64,000 nucleotides of DNA from Anisodus tanguticus (Eukaryota > Streptophyta > Magnoliopsida > Solanales > Solanaceae), in NCBI GenBank assembly GCA_034509755.1, contig CM067561.1, positions 3,972,646 through 4,036,645 on the forward strand, in the 5' to 3' direction. The notes beneath the pieces are model-generated. The model was not told the DNA's origin. It worked only from the letters and a program-made list of their open reading frames with translations, and did not search any database. A program made the translations under genes and the position numbers. Shown piece by piece: positions 52,983 through 63,500 of this stretch (positions are counted from its first letter, which is position 1; each line of letters opens with the position of its first letter).

Positions 52983-53665
52983 ACAGTTGGGTCTGCTTGG
53001 AACACTCTCAGATAAAAAAGACCCCTGATAGCTTTGTTAATTATATTTGGCATAAGGATATTTCTTTTAAAAATTTCATTTCTTACTTGGAGAGTTATTC
53101 AAGACAAGTTGTCATGTTTTTGATTCACCTTGTTTGAAAATGTCACTCCAACATCATCACTAATATGAGACATGACATAGAAGACATTGACCAATTGTTC
53201 TGTAAAAGGGAGCATGCAAGAAAGATTTGAAACTTTTTTACTGGACCTCTAGGGATTGATTGCAAAAATAGAAGGCTTAAACTTATACTCCTACACTGGT
53301 GGAATTTTAAGACTTATAACACTATTGCCGAATACATTACTAGGATCCTCCCTCATATGATATGTTGCAAATTATAGTGATCCAGATGCAACAAGAAACT
53401 TGAAAATACCAATCCTTCCTTTAACAAAACCAAAATTTACATATTTACTACTCTTTTTAAAGGTAATCAAAATCAAGTTTGAAAGTGCTAGAGTGGGAGA
53501 AAATAGGAGTACATTATGCCAAACTTGTGAGATAACATTACAATAAAAACAACATGTTAGTAAAAAAGAATCAAAGTAAATGCTCAAACAGTGAAACTTT
53601 ATACTGATGGAAGTTGTATTTATGATATCTATGGAGAAGGACTAATTAAGGATAGCTAAGAAACT
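52983..53665 (+). pseudogene. LINE G, piece 3 (zf-RVT and RNase H end)
   Basis: Starts right after the broken end of Copia D. Frame 52955-53137 has SFVNYIWHKDISFKNFISYL, resembling the (W)xHKxIPxKxSFLxWR stretch before the C-terminal zinc domain of plant L1 elements. At about 53588-53660 the sequence encodes TVKLYTDGSCIYDIYGEG, the TDGS start of the RNase H domain that some plant L1 elements carry at the C-terminus. The rest is degenerate. Together with pieces 1 and 2 it gives the order endonuclease, RT, zinc domain, RNase H in one orientation. Confidence 0.65.
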
Positions 53666-53995
53666 ATCCATCACAACCCAAAATATCCCCTAGTCATGAT
53701 TGATACCTAGTGAGCCTTTTTCTTGTTGGGAGAGTCAATAATACCACAACGATAAATCAAATCATCAAGCATGAAATAAATACTCATAATAAGCTTCATT
53801 ACAGAAAGAAAAAGATAACAACAATCTCGATACAAATGAATCATCTCAAAAGACCCAAAATAAAGAAATACTCGAAATCTAGGAGCATCTACTGACTCAG
53901 TACAAGTAGAGAAATGTCGGATAAAAAACTCCTATAAACATAGGTAAAAAAGAAAAGAAATAGTGTAGAGGCCACCATGGATCATTTAGTTGGAA
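53666..53995. other. intergenic, nothing recognised
   Basis: AT-rich; no RNA gene or coding domain. The last bases GGAAT (53991-53995) flank the LTR at 53996. Confidence 0.4.
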
Positions 53996-55261
53996 TTGTT
54001 GGGAGTTTTGCTCTATGGTACTTTATAAAGCAGTACGGGAAGTATTTAACTATTACAAGTATTCGAAAGGATAAACAAAGAATACAATATTTTCGACTAG
54101 AAATCTGAAAATTACAATATAACAACAAAACTGAAATTACGATTTTGTTGAAGACTGAAAAATGGAAACTGGTTTATGCTGAGTCGAGTGTGGCACTCTG
54201 TCCTTAAGACAATATTGCCCCGTATGTATCCTTTATACGTCCTGGACAATTTGTCTCCCAAGATAAAACAGCAATGGAACCCTTGAGCAAAGGAAACTCA
54301 AGAGCTACCGTGAAGAATATTGAGTAACGAAATGATGCTTGGAAGTTGTAGGAAGAAAACTGTTTTTGTTGTGTATTTTCGTGAGCTTTATGAACTGTTA
54401 TTTTTCTGTTCTTTTTTTTTTGGTGCTCAACAATGGTGTAAGGGTGTGTTTATATAGGTGAGGGAGGGGCTGAAAACTGCCTCCATAATAGCCAAATAAT
54501 GGCCATTATGGAGGTAGTAAAGTCACCAACATAAATGGTGAAAGACCAACTGTTTTGGCCATTATAGGAGGAGTAATTCAGCCAAAATAAATGGCTGAAT
54601 TGAGAGCTTGGACGTTTCTGCTTTGACTGTCGAAATTCCAACTTTCTGAAAACTTCGGGGACCAAACTGTACATTTTGAAACTTTAGGGACCAAACTGTA
54701 CATCCGAAAGAATTCGGTCCAAGCGCACATCTGAAACTTCGGGATCAAACTGTACTTCTGGCAAAGTTTTCTGGCCCAAAAAGATAATATCAGAAGGCCC
54801 ACAGCCCACAGCCCGTGACCCGTGACCCGAGAACACGGAACCCGAACCCGAACCGGAACCGGAACCGGACCGGACGGGCGGGCGGCGGCGGCGCGCGTGT
54901 GGTCTTTACTTGAACCGAAGCACATCTAGGTCCTCCCTCCTTTAAACACATGGGATACCCCTTGGGGTCCCAAACCCCAAACCAATTTCGAATCTTATAT
55001 ACACAACAATTCTTTCTTCCTCTACCGATGTGGGAGAATTACACACAATACCACACTTTCCATGCTTCAAACACCTTACTTCGTGAACCAATATCTCTTT
55101 CATTTCTCAATGAAATTTGACGATTCTTGGCCCTACGGTTATCTACGTACTTAGTAGATCATGCATGTGTGAAGAACCGGATTCTCCAACATACGTTACA
55201 CTAGTGTTTAAGCCATTAAAGTTGGTCGGTCGCAACTCCCGCCAAAGGCAAATTTCCAACA
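53996..55261 (-). repeat. LTR I of the tandem long-LTR element
   Basis: Minus strand TGTTGGAAATTTGCC...AAAACTCCCAACA, 1266 bp. TATATAAA at 54449-54456 (minus) is the promoter. It contains repeated ACAGTTTGGTCCC units (54655-54760), a GC-rich GAACCGGAACCG stretch (54838-54880) and paired GCCATTATTTGGC phrases. PPT (CTTTCAAGAGGGGAT, minus) at 55262-55276. Confidence 0.85.
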
Positions 55262-58239
55262 ATCCCCTCTTGAAAGAGATTTTGGCGCACTCACATGGTG
55301 TCTTTTCATTTCAAAGCAATATTTCAGCGGACCGATGTTGCATAAGGAGAGGTAGCCTCGGCTTTGAACTTTCCATAGTTGAATACCATCGGACTTACTT
55401 TACCGCGCGGTGAACGTGATGTCTTGAACCGTCAGTGTTTAGTGTAAGCCAAGACAACGGTACCAACACAACAAATTCCCTTACTCTCTTCTTCGTAATG
55501 TTTTGTCCGTTTTGGCCATGGACAACGTCTTGGATTCTTAAGTGCGTTCAATTTGAGGCGGCCCGTCCTCGCACTTAAATAGGTGGTCTCCTACAAGGTA
55601 TCCTGCTATACCCCACTTCACAAGTGTTAGGAACCATTAAAAGTTTCCCAAAGACCTAACCTCAACCTGTTGAGGATCATTACAGGTTTTGAAAACTTAA
55701 CCTTTACCCATACTGCAGATAGCACTTAACGTCTATCGCGGGAACGGCTTTGGATTTGGTGTTTCTTTTCATAAATCACTATCCGAAGTGCTCATGCTTC
55801 GACTGAAGCGATCAACTGAACCTTTACAACTTAGTTTTCCCATTGAACCAAATTACTGGGATCTCCAGTTCGTAAGGTTGGGTTTCCATTGTATTGGTTC
55901 GTATATTTTGGGTTTTAAGCCCATTCCCCTAGACAGGCAGAACACTTGATCTCCGGGTAGTCCCTTAGTTAGTAAATAAGGAAGTGACACCCGTGATGAT
56001 CAACTGCCATACGGTCTTATGTCTCCGACGGATCGTGACAGATATGTCCAGACGCCGTCATCCGTGTCCTTCCTAAAGCCGACCGGCTAGCCACAGTGTA
56101 GAACTGCTGAAGGCACGGGTTTCTCCCAATAAGGGACGTCCTCTAATGAGTCGTGAAGTTACTCAACTTCTTTCATGCTTTGTATAAAGCGATAAACTCC
56201 GATACCATCATGAATCGGTCGATGCAAGTTTGCTTAGAGGATTTTCCAAGAACCACCATACACATTTACTTGTGGCTTTGGTGTTCTTCAGATCCGATGT
56301 CCGCTTTGCATCACCGGGTTCTCTCGAACCGCTGGACATCCAGAATACTATAATCCGTAGATAAGCGAATAATTCAGATATCGTCATATCCGACTTAACG
56401 CCTTCTATTGATCATGTATTAAGATCATCGAGTGAACCTTAGTTCAACGATCTGTTTGTTGGACGATACCAGGTCGGTTGTAGTGTGTACAATACATTGA
56501 ACTACACGTGACCCGAGCATATCGCTCCTTGTCTATGGGTGCACCATGATTCCAATCGTTCTATGATTCATATCTATTGGTGGCTTCAACGAGATCGTCA
56601 ACTATCGACCGTCCGTTAGATGTCTTAGAAATCCAATTCCTAAGATGTCATCTGTGATACTTATATCTTTCATATCGAGACTTTGTTTCAATATGATTTT
56701 CACTCTAAGACCGTTGGTTTTCCAACTGTTGGCTTTCTAACTTCGAGTCAATGTTTCGTGATCGATTCATTGTTTCGTTTTATCCGAGACTTTCGGGACC
56801 AAAATGTTAACATTTCGGGGACCAAAATGAAAGTTCGGAAGAAGCCCAACAGTTCAAAGCAAACCAATTCTCGATCCTCTTCTTCCAACTCTCCGGTTTG
56901 GAAGGCTGTTTCAACACCCATGCCATGTAAGATTACAATGGCCCTGGATGTGAAGCTACTCACAGGGGAGCACTTTTTACAACCCAAAGGTTCTTTTCCC
57001 GGAGGAAGATTAACCATTACACAAGTATGGTTCTATATATAGAATCTATTTCTCCCTTTAGCTTCTTTCCAAAGCAGCGTTTTTGGAGATAGCAATTATT
57101 TGTTAATTGTTCATGGTTCATTATTAACCATACAAGCTAGAAGGACTGGAACAAGTCTTTGTTCCCTTCTTTGCTCTGTCTCGGTTCAACATCTAGAATC
57201 CCTGAGTTCTGCAGATCTGAAATATTAAGTTCCGGACAAGCCAAGCAACTTTCGAGTCTCGTAGATACGGAACGTCTAGTTCGGACAGTCGAGCCCTCGC
57301 GGGTTCTTGTTAACCTTGAGCAATTACTCCTTTTTCCTTTTCCAAGGAAAGTTATCTCCAAAGAATTCAAAGCATTCTTTGACGCCAAGAGGCGATCAAC
57401 ACTATCGTTTATTTGCAGATCCGGTGGATATGCAATCTACGATCTTAGGTCGAACTTGACCTGTTTCGGTAGCCCATCTTTTACCAAGTTACCCCTCATA
57501 ATTTGGGCGTACGACTTCGTGCTTGGCTAACACCGTTAGGCGAGGTGAGAGATGAACATTCGTTTAATGAACGATGCTTCACATTCTCCCCTCTATCACT
57601 ACGAATTTCTCAATCCGTAGGCTTATAGTTGATTTTCAACTTCTGCTTTGTAGGCTTCAACAACTTCATCTTTGCTTTTCAATAAACAAAGGATTCCATA
57701 CGTTGTACCATCATCAATGAAGATCACAACGTACTTGTCTCCCCCCTCTATTTTGTATAAACTTCAAATCACCCAATTAGGTGTGACTAAGTTCTAGAGG
57801 AGCGGTGCTTCTTTCGCTATTCCCTTGACGGAATTTGGAAAGGTGATTTTGCCTCTTCATCTACCTCACATTTATTTTGAGGGTTTATTTCGACGGTAGG
57901 CAACAATCTTAACATCGTTAGCTTTTGAATGACTTGCTATTTAACGTGTCTTAATCTATGATGGCATAGACGCACGGATTACAAATATATCATTCATTTG
58001 GCTACAGACATACTGTACCATTCTTAGTTATCACAGACCTGTTGGACTAATCTCAAACCAGCTTGACCAACAGCGTCCCTTAAACTAAGTTAGGAATATG
58101 TATCACCTCATCTTTGAGTGATCCCAATCCATGAAGTCCTATTGAGGACAACCTCTCCAACCCCTTCTACTTTAGAGGTGGTGTTGCTTCACATGAACAA
58201 CCTCTTACCCGTGGTTAGGGCGTAACCGGATCATATGTG

Positions 58240-58560
58240 ATCCAGATATTCTGGCCCACTCCAGTTGCTTTGGCAGACTGAGTGTCCAATTTCTTTACTG
58301 CCTTTCTTTAGGCCTTCAGATCATTAAGACCTGGAAACTCTGGCCCACCTTACTAGGTGTCCATTACTTTTCCTATGAAATGAATTCTGGCACCACTCCA
58401 GTCGCCCGGAGGCTTTATATGACTGAGTGTCCAATATCATCATATCAAAGGAATTTTGGCCCACTTCAGCCGCCCGGAGGCTTTGTATGACTGAGTGTCC
58501 AATATCATCCTATGAAGGATCTTCTGGCAAATAATATGACAGGCTCAACGTCATCAATTT
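58240..58560 (-). repeat. local repeat cluster in internal region I
   Basis: The plus-strand pattern (T)CTGGCCCACT...CAGTCGCCCGGAGGC...GACTGAGTGTCCAAT recurs at about 58248, 58337 (partial), 58385, 58453 and again at 58932, with spacing near 65-70 bp for the best pair. The same cluster is at 63500-63790 in internal II. Confidence 0.6.
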
Positions 58561-58844
58561 TTAGACTTCTTCCGTTATGATTGGTGCCCAGATAATTCTT
58601 GGCGCTTACTTAAGAGTGGTAACAGTTTTCGCACAGTTAGTGGATCTTTCTCCATCGTATGTGCGACATACTTTACACACTTTTAATTATTGCACTTAAA
58701 AGAACGGATCTTTTTAAGTCGTTTACCAAATCCAATCTTTAAACGGGAAAGAAGAAGAGATTAAACTTCTGATTTTTAAAGCGTAAGGAATATAAATTAA
58801 TTTTATATTCCTCCTTACTTTAATTTATTTTTAATCAGACATCA

Positions 58845-58922
58845 TTTAATCTTTATTCTTGACAAGTAAGAAAAATACTTATCATTTAATCTTTATTCTT
58901 GACAAGTAAGAAAATACTTATC
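58845..58922. repeat. short direct duplication in internal region I
   Basis: CATTTAATCTTTATTCTTGACAAGTAAGAAA occurs twice in tandem (about 58845 and 58883), roughly 39 bp apart. Confidence 0.6.
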
Positions 58923-59244
58923 CCAATTTCGGATTCTGGCTCACTTCAGTCACTTCATCAGACTGAGTGTCCAATTCCTTCTCACCATTATTCAGATCTT
59001 TTGTCTGGGATAGATACAGGCCTTCTGCTGCAAGATAGAAGTACATCTTCAGTCTTCTCCTCTTGTCCCAGTTGACATCCTCAGGCTCTCGAGAGCGCTT
59101 CTTCCCACCAGTCTTGGTAGCGGTGACACCATGAACACGTTCATCATCGTCACTCTCTTCTACCAGAAAACCATTGCCATATCCAGATTTGGTCACACAA
59201 TTTTTGACCGACATCTTTCGAACACTAATAGTAATACTATACAA
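58918..59244 (-). CDS. short ORF of unknown function near the 5' end of the tandem element
   Basis: 108 codons on the minus strand starting 15 bp inside the LTR boundary, with a second Met (MSVKNCVTKSGYGNG) ten codons in. The middle is acidic then basic (VEESDDDERVHG, KKRSREPEDVNWDKRRRLK), a nuclear-localisation-like pattern. The end (ELDTQSDEVTEVSQ) is encoded by the repeated GGACACTCAGTC phrase of the downstream array, so the C-terminus is repeat-derived. I recognise no domain; it does not look like Copia gag. It could be a captured fragment or a chance frame. Internal II's copy lies beyond the window. Confidence 0.3.
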   Translation of the reverse strand: MYSITISVRKMSVKNCVTKSGYGNGFLVEESDDDERVHGVTATKTGGKKRSREPEDVNWDKRRRLKMYFYLAAEGLYLSQTKDLNNGEKELDTQSDEVTEVSQNPKLG

Positions 59245-59258
59245 ATATTGTCTTAAGT

Positions 59259-60513
59259 TGTTGGGAGTTTTGCTCTATGGTACTTTATAAAGCAGTACGG
59301 GAAGTATTTAACTATTACAAGTATTCGAAAGGATAAACAAAGAATACAATATTTTCGACTAGAAATCTGAAAATTACAATATAACAACAAAACTGAAATT
59401 ACGATTTTGTTGAAGACTGAAAAATGGAAACTGGTTTATGCTGAGTCGAGTGTGGCACTCTGTCCTTAAGACAATATTGCCCCGTATGTATCCTTTATAC
59501 GTCCTGGACAATTTGTCTCCCAAGATAAAACAGCAATGGAACCCTTGAGCAAAGGAAACTCAAGAGCTACCGTGAAGAATATTGAGTAACGAAATGATGC
59601 TTGGAAGTTGTAGGAAGAAAACTGTTTTTGTTGTGTATTTTCGTGAGCTTTATGAACTATTATTTTTCTGTTCTTTTTTTTTTGGTGCTCAACAATGGTG
59701 TAAGGGTGTGTTTATATAGGTGAGGGAGGGGCTGAAAACTGCCTCCATAATAGCCAAATAATGGCCATTATGGAGGTAGTAAAGTCACCAACATAAATGG
59801 TGAAAGACCAACTGTTTTGGCCATTATAGGAGGAGTAATTCAGCCAAAATAAATGGCTGAATTGAGAGCTTGGACGTTTCTGCTTTGACTGTCGAAATTC
59901 CAACTTTCTGAAAACTTCGGGGACCAAACTGTACATTTTGAAACTTTAGGGACCAAACTGTACATCCGAAAGAATTCGGTCCAAAGCGCACATCCGAAAC
60001 TTCGGGATCAAACCGTACTTCGGCAAAGTTTTCTGGCCCAAAAAGATAATATCAGAAGGCCCACAGCCCACAGCCCACGACCCGTGACCCGTGACCCGTG
60101 AACCCGAGAACCGGAACCGGACCGGACGGGCGGGCGGCGGCGACGCGCGTGTGGTCTTTACTTGAACCGAAGCACATCTAGGTCCTCCCTCCTTTAAACA
60201 CATGGGATACCCCTTGGGGTCCCAAACCCCAAATCAATTTCGAATCTTATATACACAACAATTCTTTCTTCCTCTACCGATGTGGGAGAATTACACACAA
60301 TACCACACTTTCCATGCTTCAAACACCTTACTTCGTGAACCAATATCTCTTTCATTTCTCAATGAAATTTGACGATTCTTGGCCCTACGGTTATCTACGT
60401 ACTTAGTAGATCATGCATGTGTGAAGAACCGGATTCTCCAACATACGTTACACTAGTGTTTAAGCCATTAAAGTTGGTCGGTCGCAACTCCCGCCAAAGG
60501 CAAATTTCCAACA
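59259..60513 (-). repeat. LTR II of the tandem long-LTR element
   Basis: 1255 bp, same family and orientation as LTR I, nearly identical in its first 650 plus-strand bases. Differences are concentrated near 59980-60150. TATATAAA at 59711-59718 (minus). Confidence 0.85.
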
Positions 60514-63500
60514 ATCCCCTCTTGAAAGAGATTTTGGCGCACTCACATGGTGTCTTTTCATTTCCAAAGCAATATTTCGGCGGACCGATGTTGCATAAGG
60601 AGAGGTAGCCTCGGCTTTGAACTTTCCATAGTTGAATACCATCGGACTTACTTCATTGCGCGGTGAACGTGATGTCTTGAACCGTCGGTGTTTAGTGTAA
60701 GCCAAGACAACGGTACCAACACAACAAATTCCCTTACTCTCTTCTTCGTAATGTTTTGTCCGTTTTGGCCATGGACAACGTCTTGGATTCTTAAGTGCGT
60801 TCAATTTGAGGCGGCCCGTCCTCGCACTTAAATAGGTGGTCTCCTACAAGGTATCTGCTATACCCCACTTCACAAGTGTTAGGAACCATTAAAAGTTTCC
60901 CAAAGACCTAACCTCAACTGTTGAGGATCATTACGAGTTTTGAAAACTTAACCTTTACCCATACTGCAGATAGCACTTAACGTCTATCGCGGGAACGGCT
61001 TTGGATTTGGTGTTTCTTTTCATAAATCACTATCCGAAGTGCTCATGCTTCGACCGAAGCGATCAACCGAACCTTTACAACTTAGTTTTCCCATTGAACC
61101 AAATTACCGGGATCTCCGGTTCGTAAGGTTGGGTTTCCATTATATTGGTTCGTATATTTTGGGTTTTAAGCCCATTCCCCTAGAAAAAGGAGAACACTTG
61201 ATCTCCGGGTAGTCCCTTAGTTAGTAAATAAGGAAGTGACACCCGTGATGATCAAGCGCCATACGGTCTTATGTCTCCGACGGATCGTGACGAGATATGT
61301 CCAGACGCCGTCATCCGTGTCCTTCCTAAAGCCGACCGGCTAGCCACGGTGTAGAACTGCTGAAGGCACGGGTTTCTCCCAATAAGGGACGTCCTCTAAT
61401 GAGTCGTGAAGTTACTCAACTTCTTTCATGCTTTGTATAAAGCGATAAACTCCGATACCATCATGAATCGGTCGATGCAAGTTTGCTTAGAGGATTTTCC
61501 AAGAACCACCATACACATTTACTTGTGGCTTTGGTGTTCTTCGGATACGATGTCCGGTTTGCATCACCGGGTTCTCTCGGAACCGCTGGACATCCAGAAT
61601 ACTATAATCCGTAGATAAGCGAATAATTCGGATATCGTCATATCCGACTTAACGCCTTCTATTGATCATGTATTAAGATCATCGGTGAACCTTAGTTCAA
61701 GGCGATCGTTTGTTGGACGATACCGGGTCGGTTGTAGTGTGTACAATACATTGAACTACACGTGACCCGAGCATATCGCTCCTTGTCTATGGGTGCACCA
61801 TGATTCCAATCGTTCTATGATTCATATCTATTGGTGGCTTCAACGAGACTGTCAACTATCGACCGATCCGTTAGATGTCTTAGAAATCCAATTCCTAAGA
61901 TGTCATCGTGATACTTATATCTTTCATATCGAGACTTTGTTTCAATATGATTTTCACTCTAAGACCGTTGGTTTTCCAACCTGTTGGCTTTCTAACTTCG
62001 AGTCAATGTTTCGTGATCGATTCATTGTTTTCGTTTTATACGAGACTTTCGGGACCAAAATGTTAACATTTCGGGGACCAAAATGAAAGTTCGGGGAAGA
62101 AGCCCAACAGTTCGACAAACCAATTCGATCCTCTTCTTCCAACTCTCCGGTTTGGAAGGCTGTTTCAACACCCATGCCATGTAAGATTACAATGGCCCTG
62201 GATGTGAAGCTACTCACAGGGGAGCACTTTTTACAACCCAAAGGTTCTTTTCCCGGAGGAAGATTAACCATTACACAAGTATGGTTCTATATATAGAATT
62301 TATTTCTCCCTTTAGCTTCTTTCCAAAGCAGCGTTTTTGGAGATAGCAATTATTTGTTAATTGTTCATGGTTCATTATTAACCATACAAGCTAGAAGGAC
62401 TGGAACAAGTCTTTGTTCCCTTCTTTGCTCTGTCTCGGTTCAACATCTAGAATCCCTGAGTTCTGCAGATCTGAAATATTAAGTTCCGGACAGCCAGCAA
62501 CTTTCGAGTCCTGTAGATACGGAACGTCTAGTTCCGGACAGTCAGGCCCTCGCGGGTTCTTGTTAACCTTGAGCAATTACTCCTTTTTCCTTTTCCAAGG
62601 AAAGTTATCTCCAAAGAATTCGAAGCATTCTTTGACGCCAAGAGGCGATCAACACTCTTGTTATTTGCGGATCCGGTGGATATGCAATCTACGATCTTAG
62701 GTCGAACTTGACTGTTTCGGTAGCCCATCTTTTACCAAGTTACCCCTCATAATTTGGGCGTACGACTTCGTGCTTGGCTAACACCGTTAGACCGAGGTGA
62801 GAGATGAACATTCGTTTAATGAACGATGCTTCACATTCTCCCCCTCTATCACTACGAATTTCTCAATCCGTAGGCTTATAGTTGATTTTCAACTTCTGCT
62901 TTGTAGGCTTCAACAACTTCATCTTTGCTTTTCAATAAACAAAGGATTCCATACGTTGTACCATCATCAATGAAGATCACAACGTACTTGTCTCCCCCCT
63001 CTATTTTGTATAAACTTCAAATCACCCAATTAGGTGTGACTAAGTTCTAGAGGAGCGGTGCTTCTTTCGCTATTCCCTTGACGGAATTTGGAAAGGTGAT
63101 TTTGCCTCTTCATCTACCTCACATTTATTTTGAGGGTTTATTTCGACGGTAGGCAACAATCTTAACATCGTTAGCTTTTGAATGACTTGCTATTTAACGT
63201 GTCTTAATCTATGATGGCATAGACGCACGGATTACAAATATATCATTCATTTGGCTACAGACATACTGTACCATTCTTAGTTATCACAGACCTGTTGGAC
63301 TAATCTTAAACCAGCTTGACCAACAGCGTCCCTTAAACTAAGTTAGGAATATGTATCACCTCATCTTTGAGTGATCCCAATCCATGAAGTCCTATTGAGG
63401 ACAACCTCTCCAACCCCTTCTACTTTAGAGGTGGTGTTGCTTCACATGAACAACCTCTTACCCGTGGTTAGGGCGTAACCGGATCATATGTGATCCAGAT

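Larger units (their letters stand above)
55262..59258 (-). other. internal region I of the tandem element, with Copia pol relics
   Basis: On the minus strand, 58020-57640 encodes relics of a GAG-pre-integrase/integrase start: LCHHRLRHVK, KLTMLRLLPTVEINPQNKCE, then KYVVIFIDDGTTYGILCLLK. At about 57017-56970 VNLPPGKEPLGCK resembles the N-terminal lead-in of Copia RT. No protease, RT catalytic box or RNase H is seen. The region 55262-56700 is non-coding. No initiator-Met PBS directly follows LTR II at 59258 (sequence ACTTAAGACAATATTTG), unusual for Copia. Probably a non-autonomous derivative. Confidence 0.6.

Noticed and set aside
54578..54925. ORFs inside LTR I (and 59946-60203 in LTR II)
   Set aside because: Frames arise from the repeated GGTCCC and GAACCGGAACC words; they are not conserved between the two LTRs or in the solo LTR.
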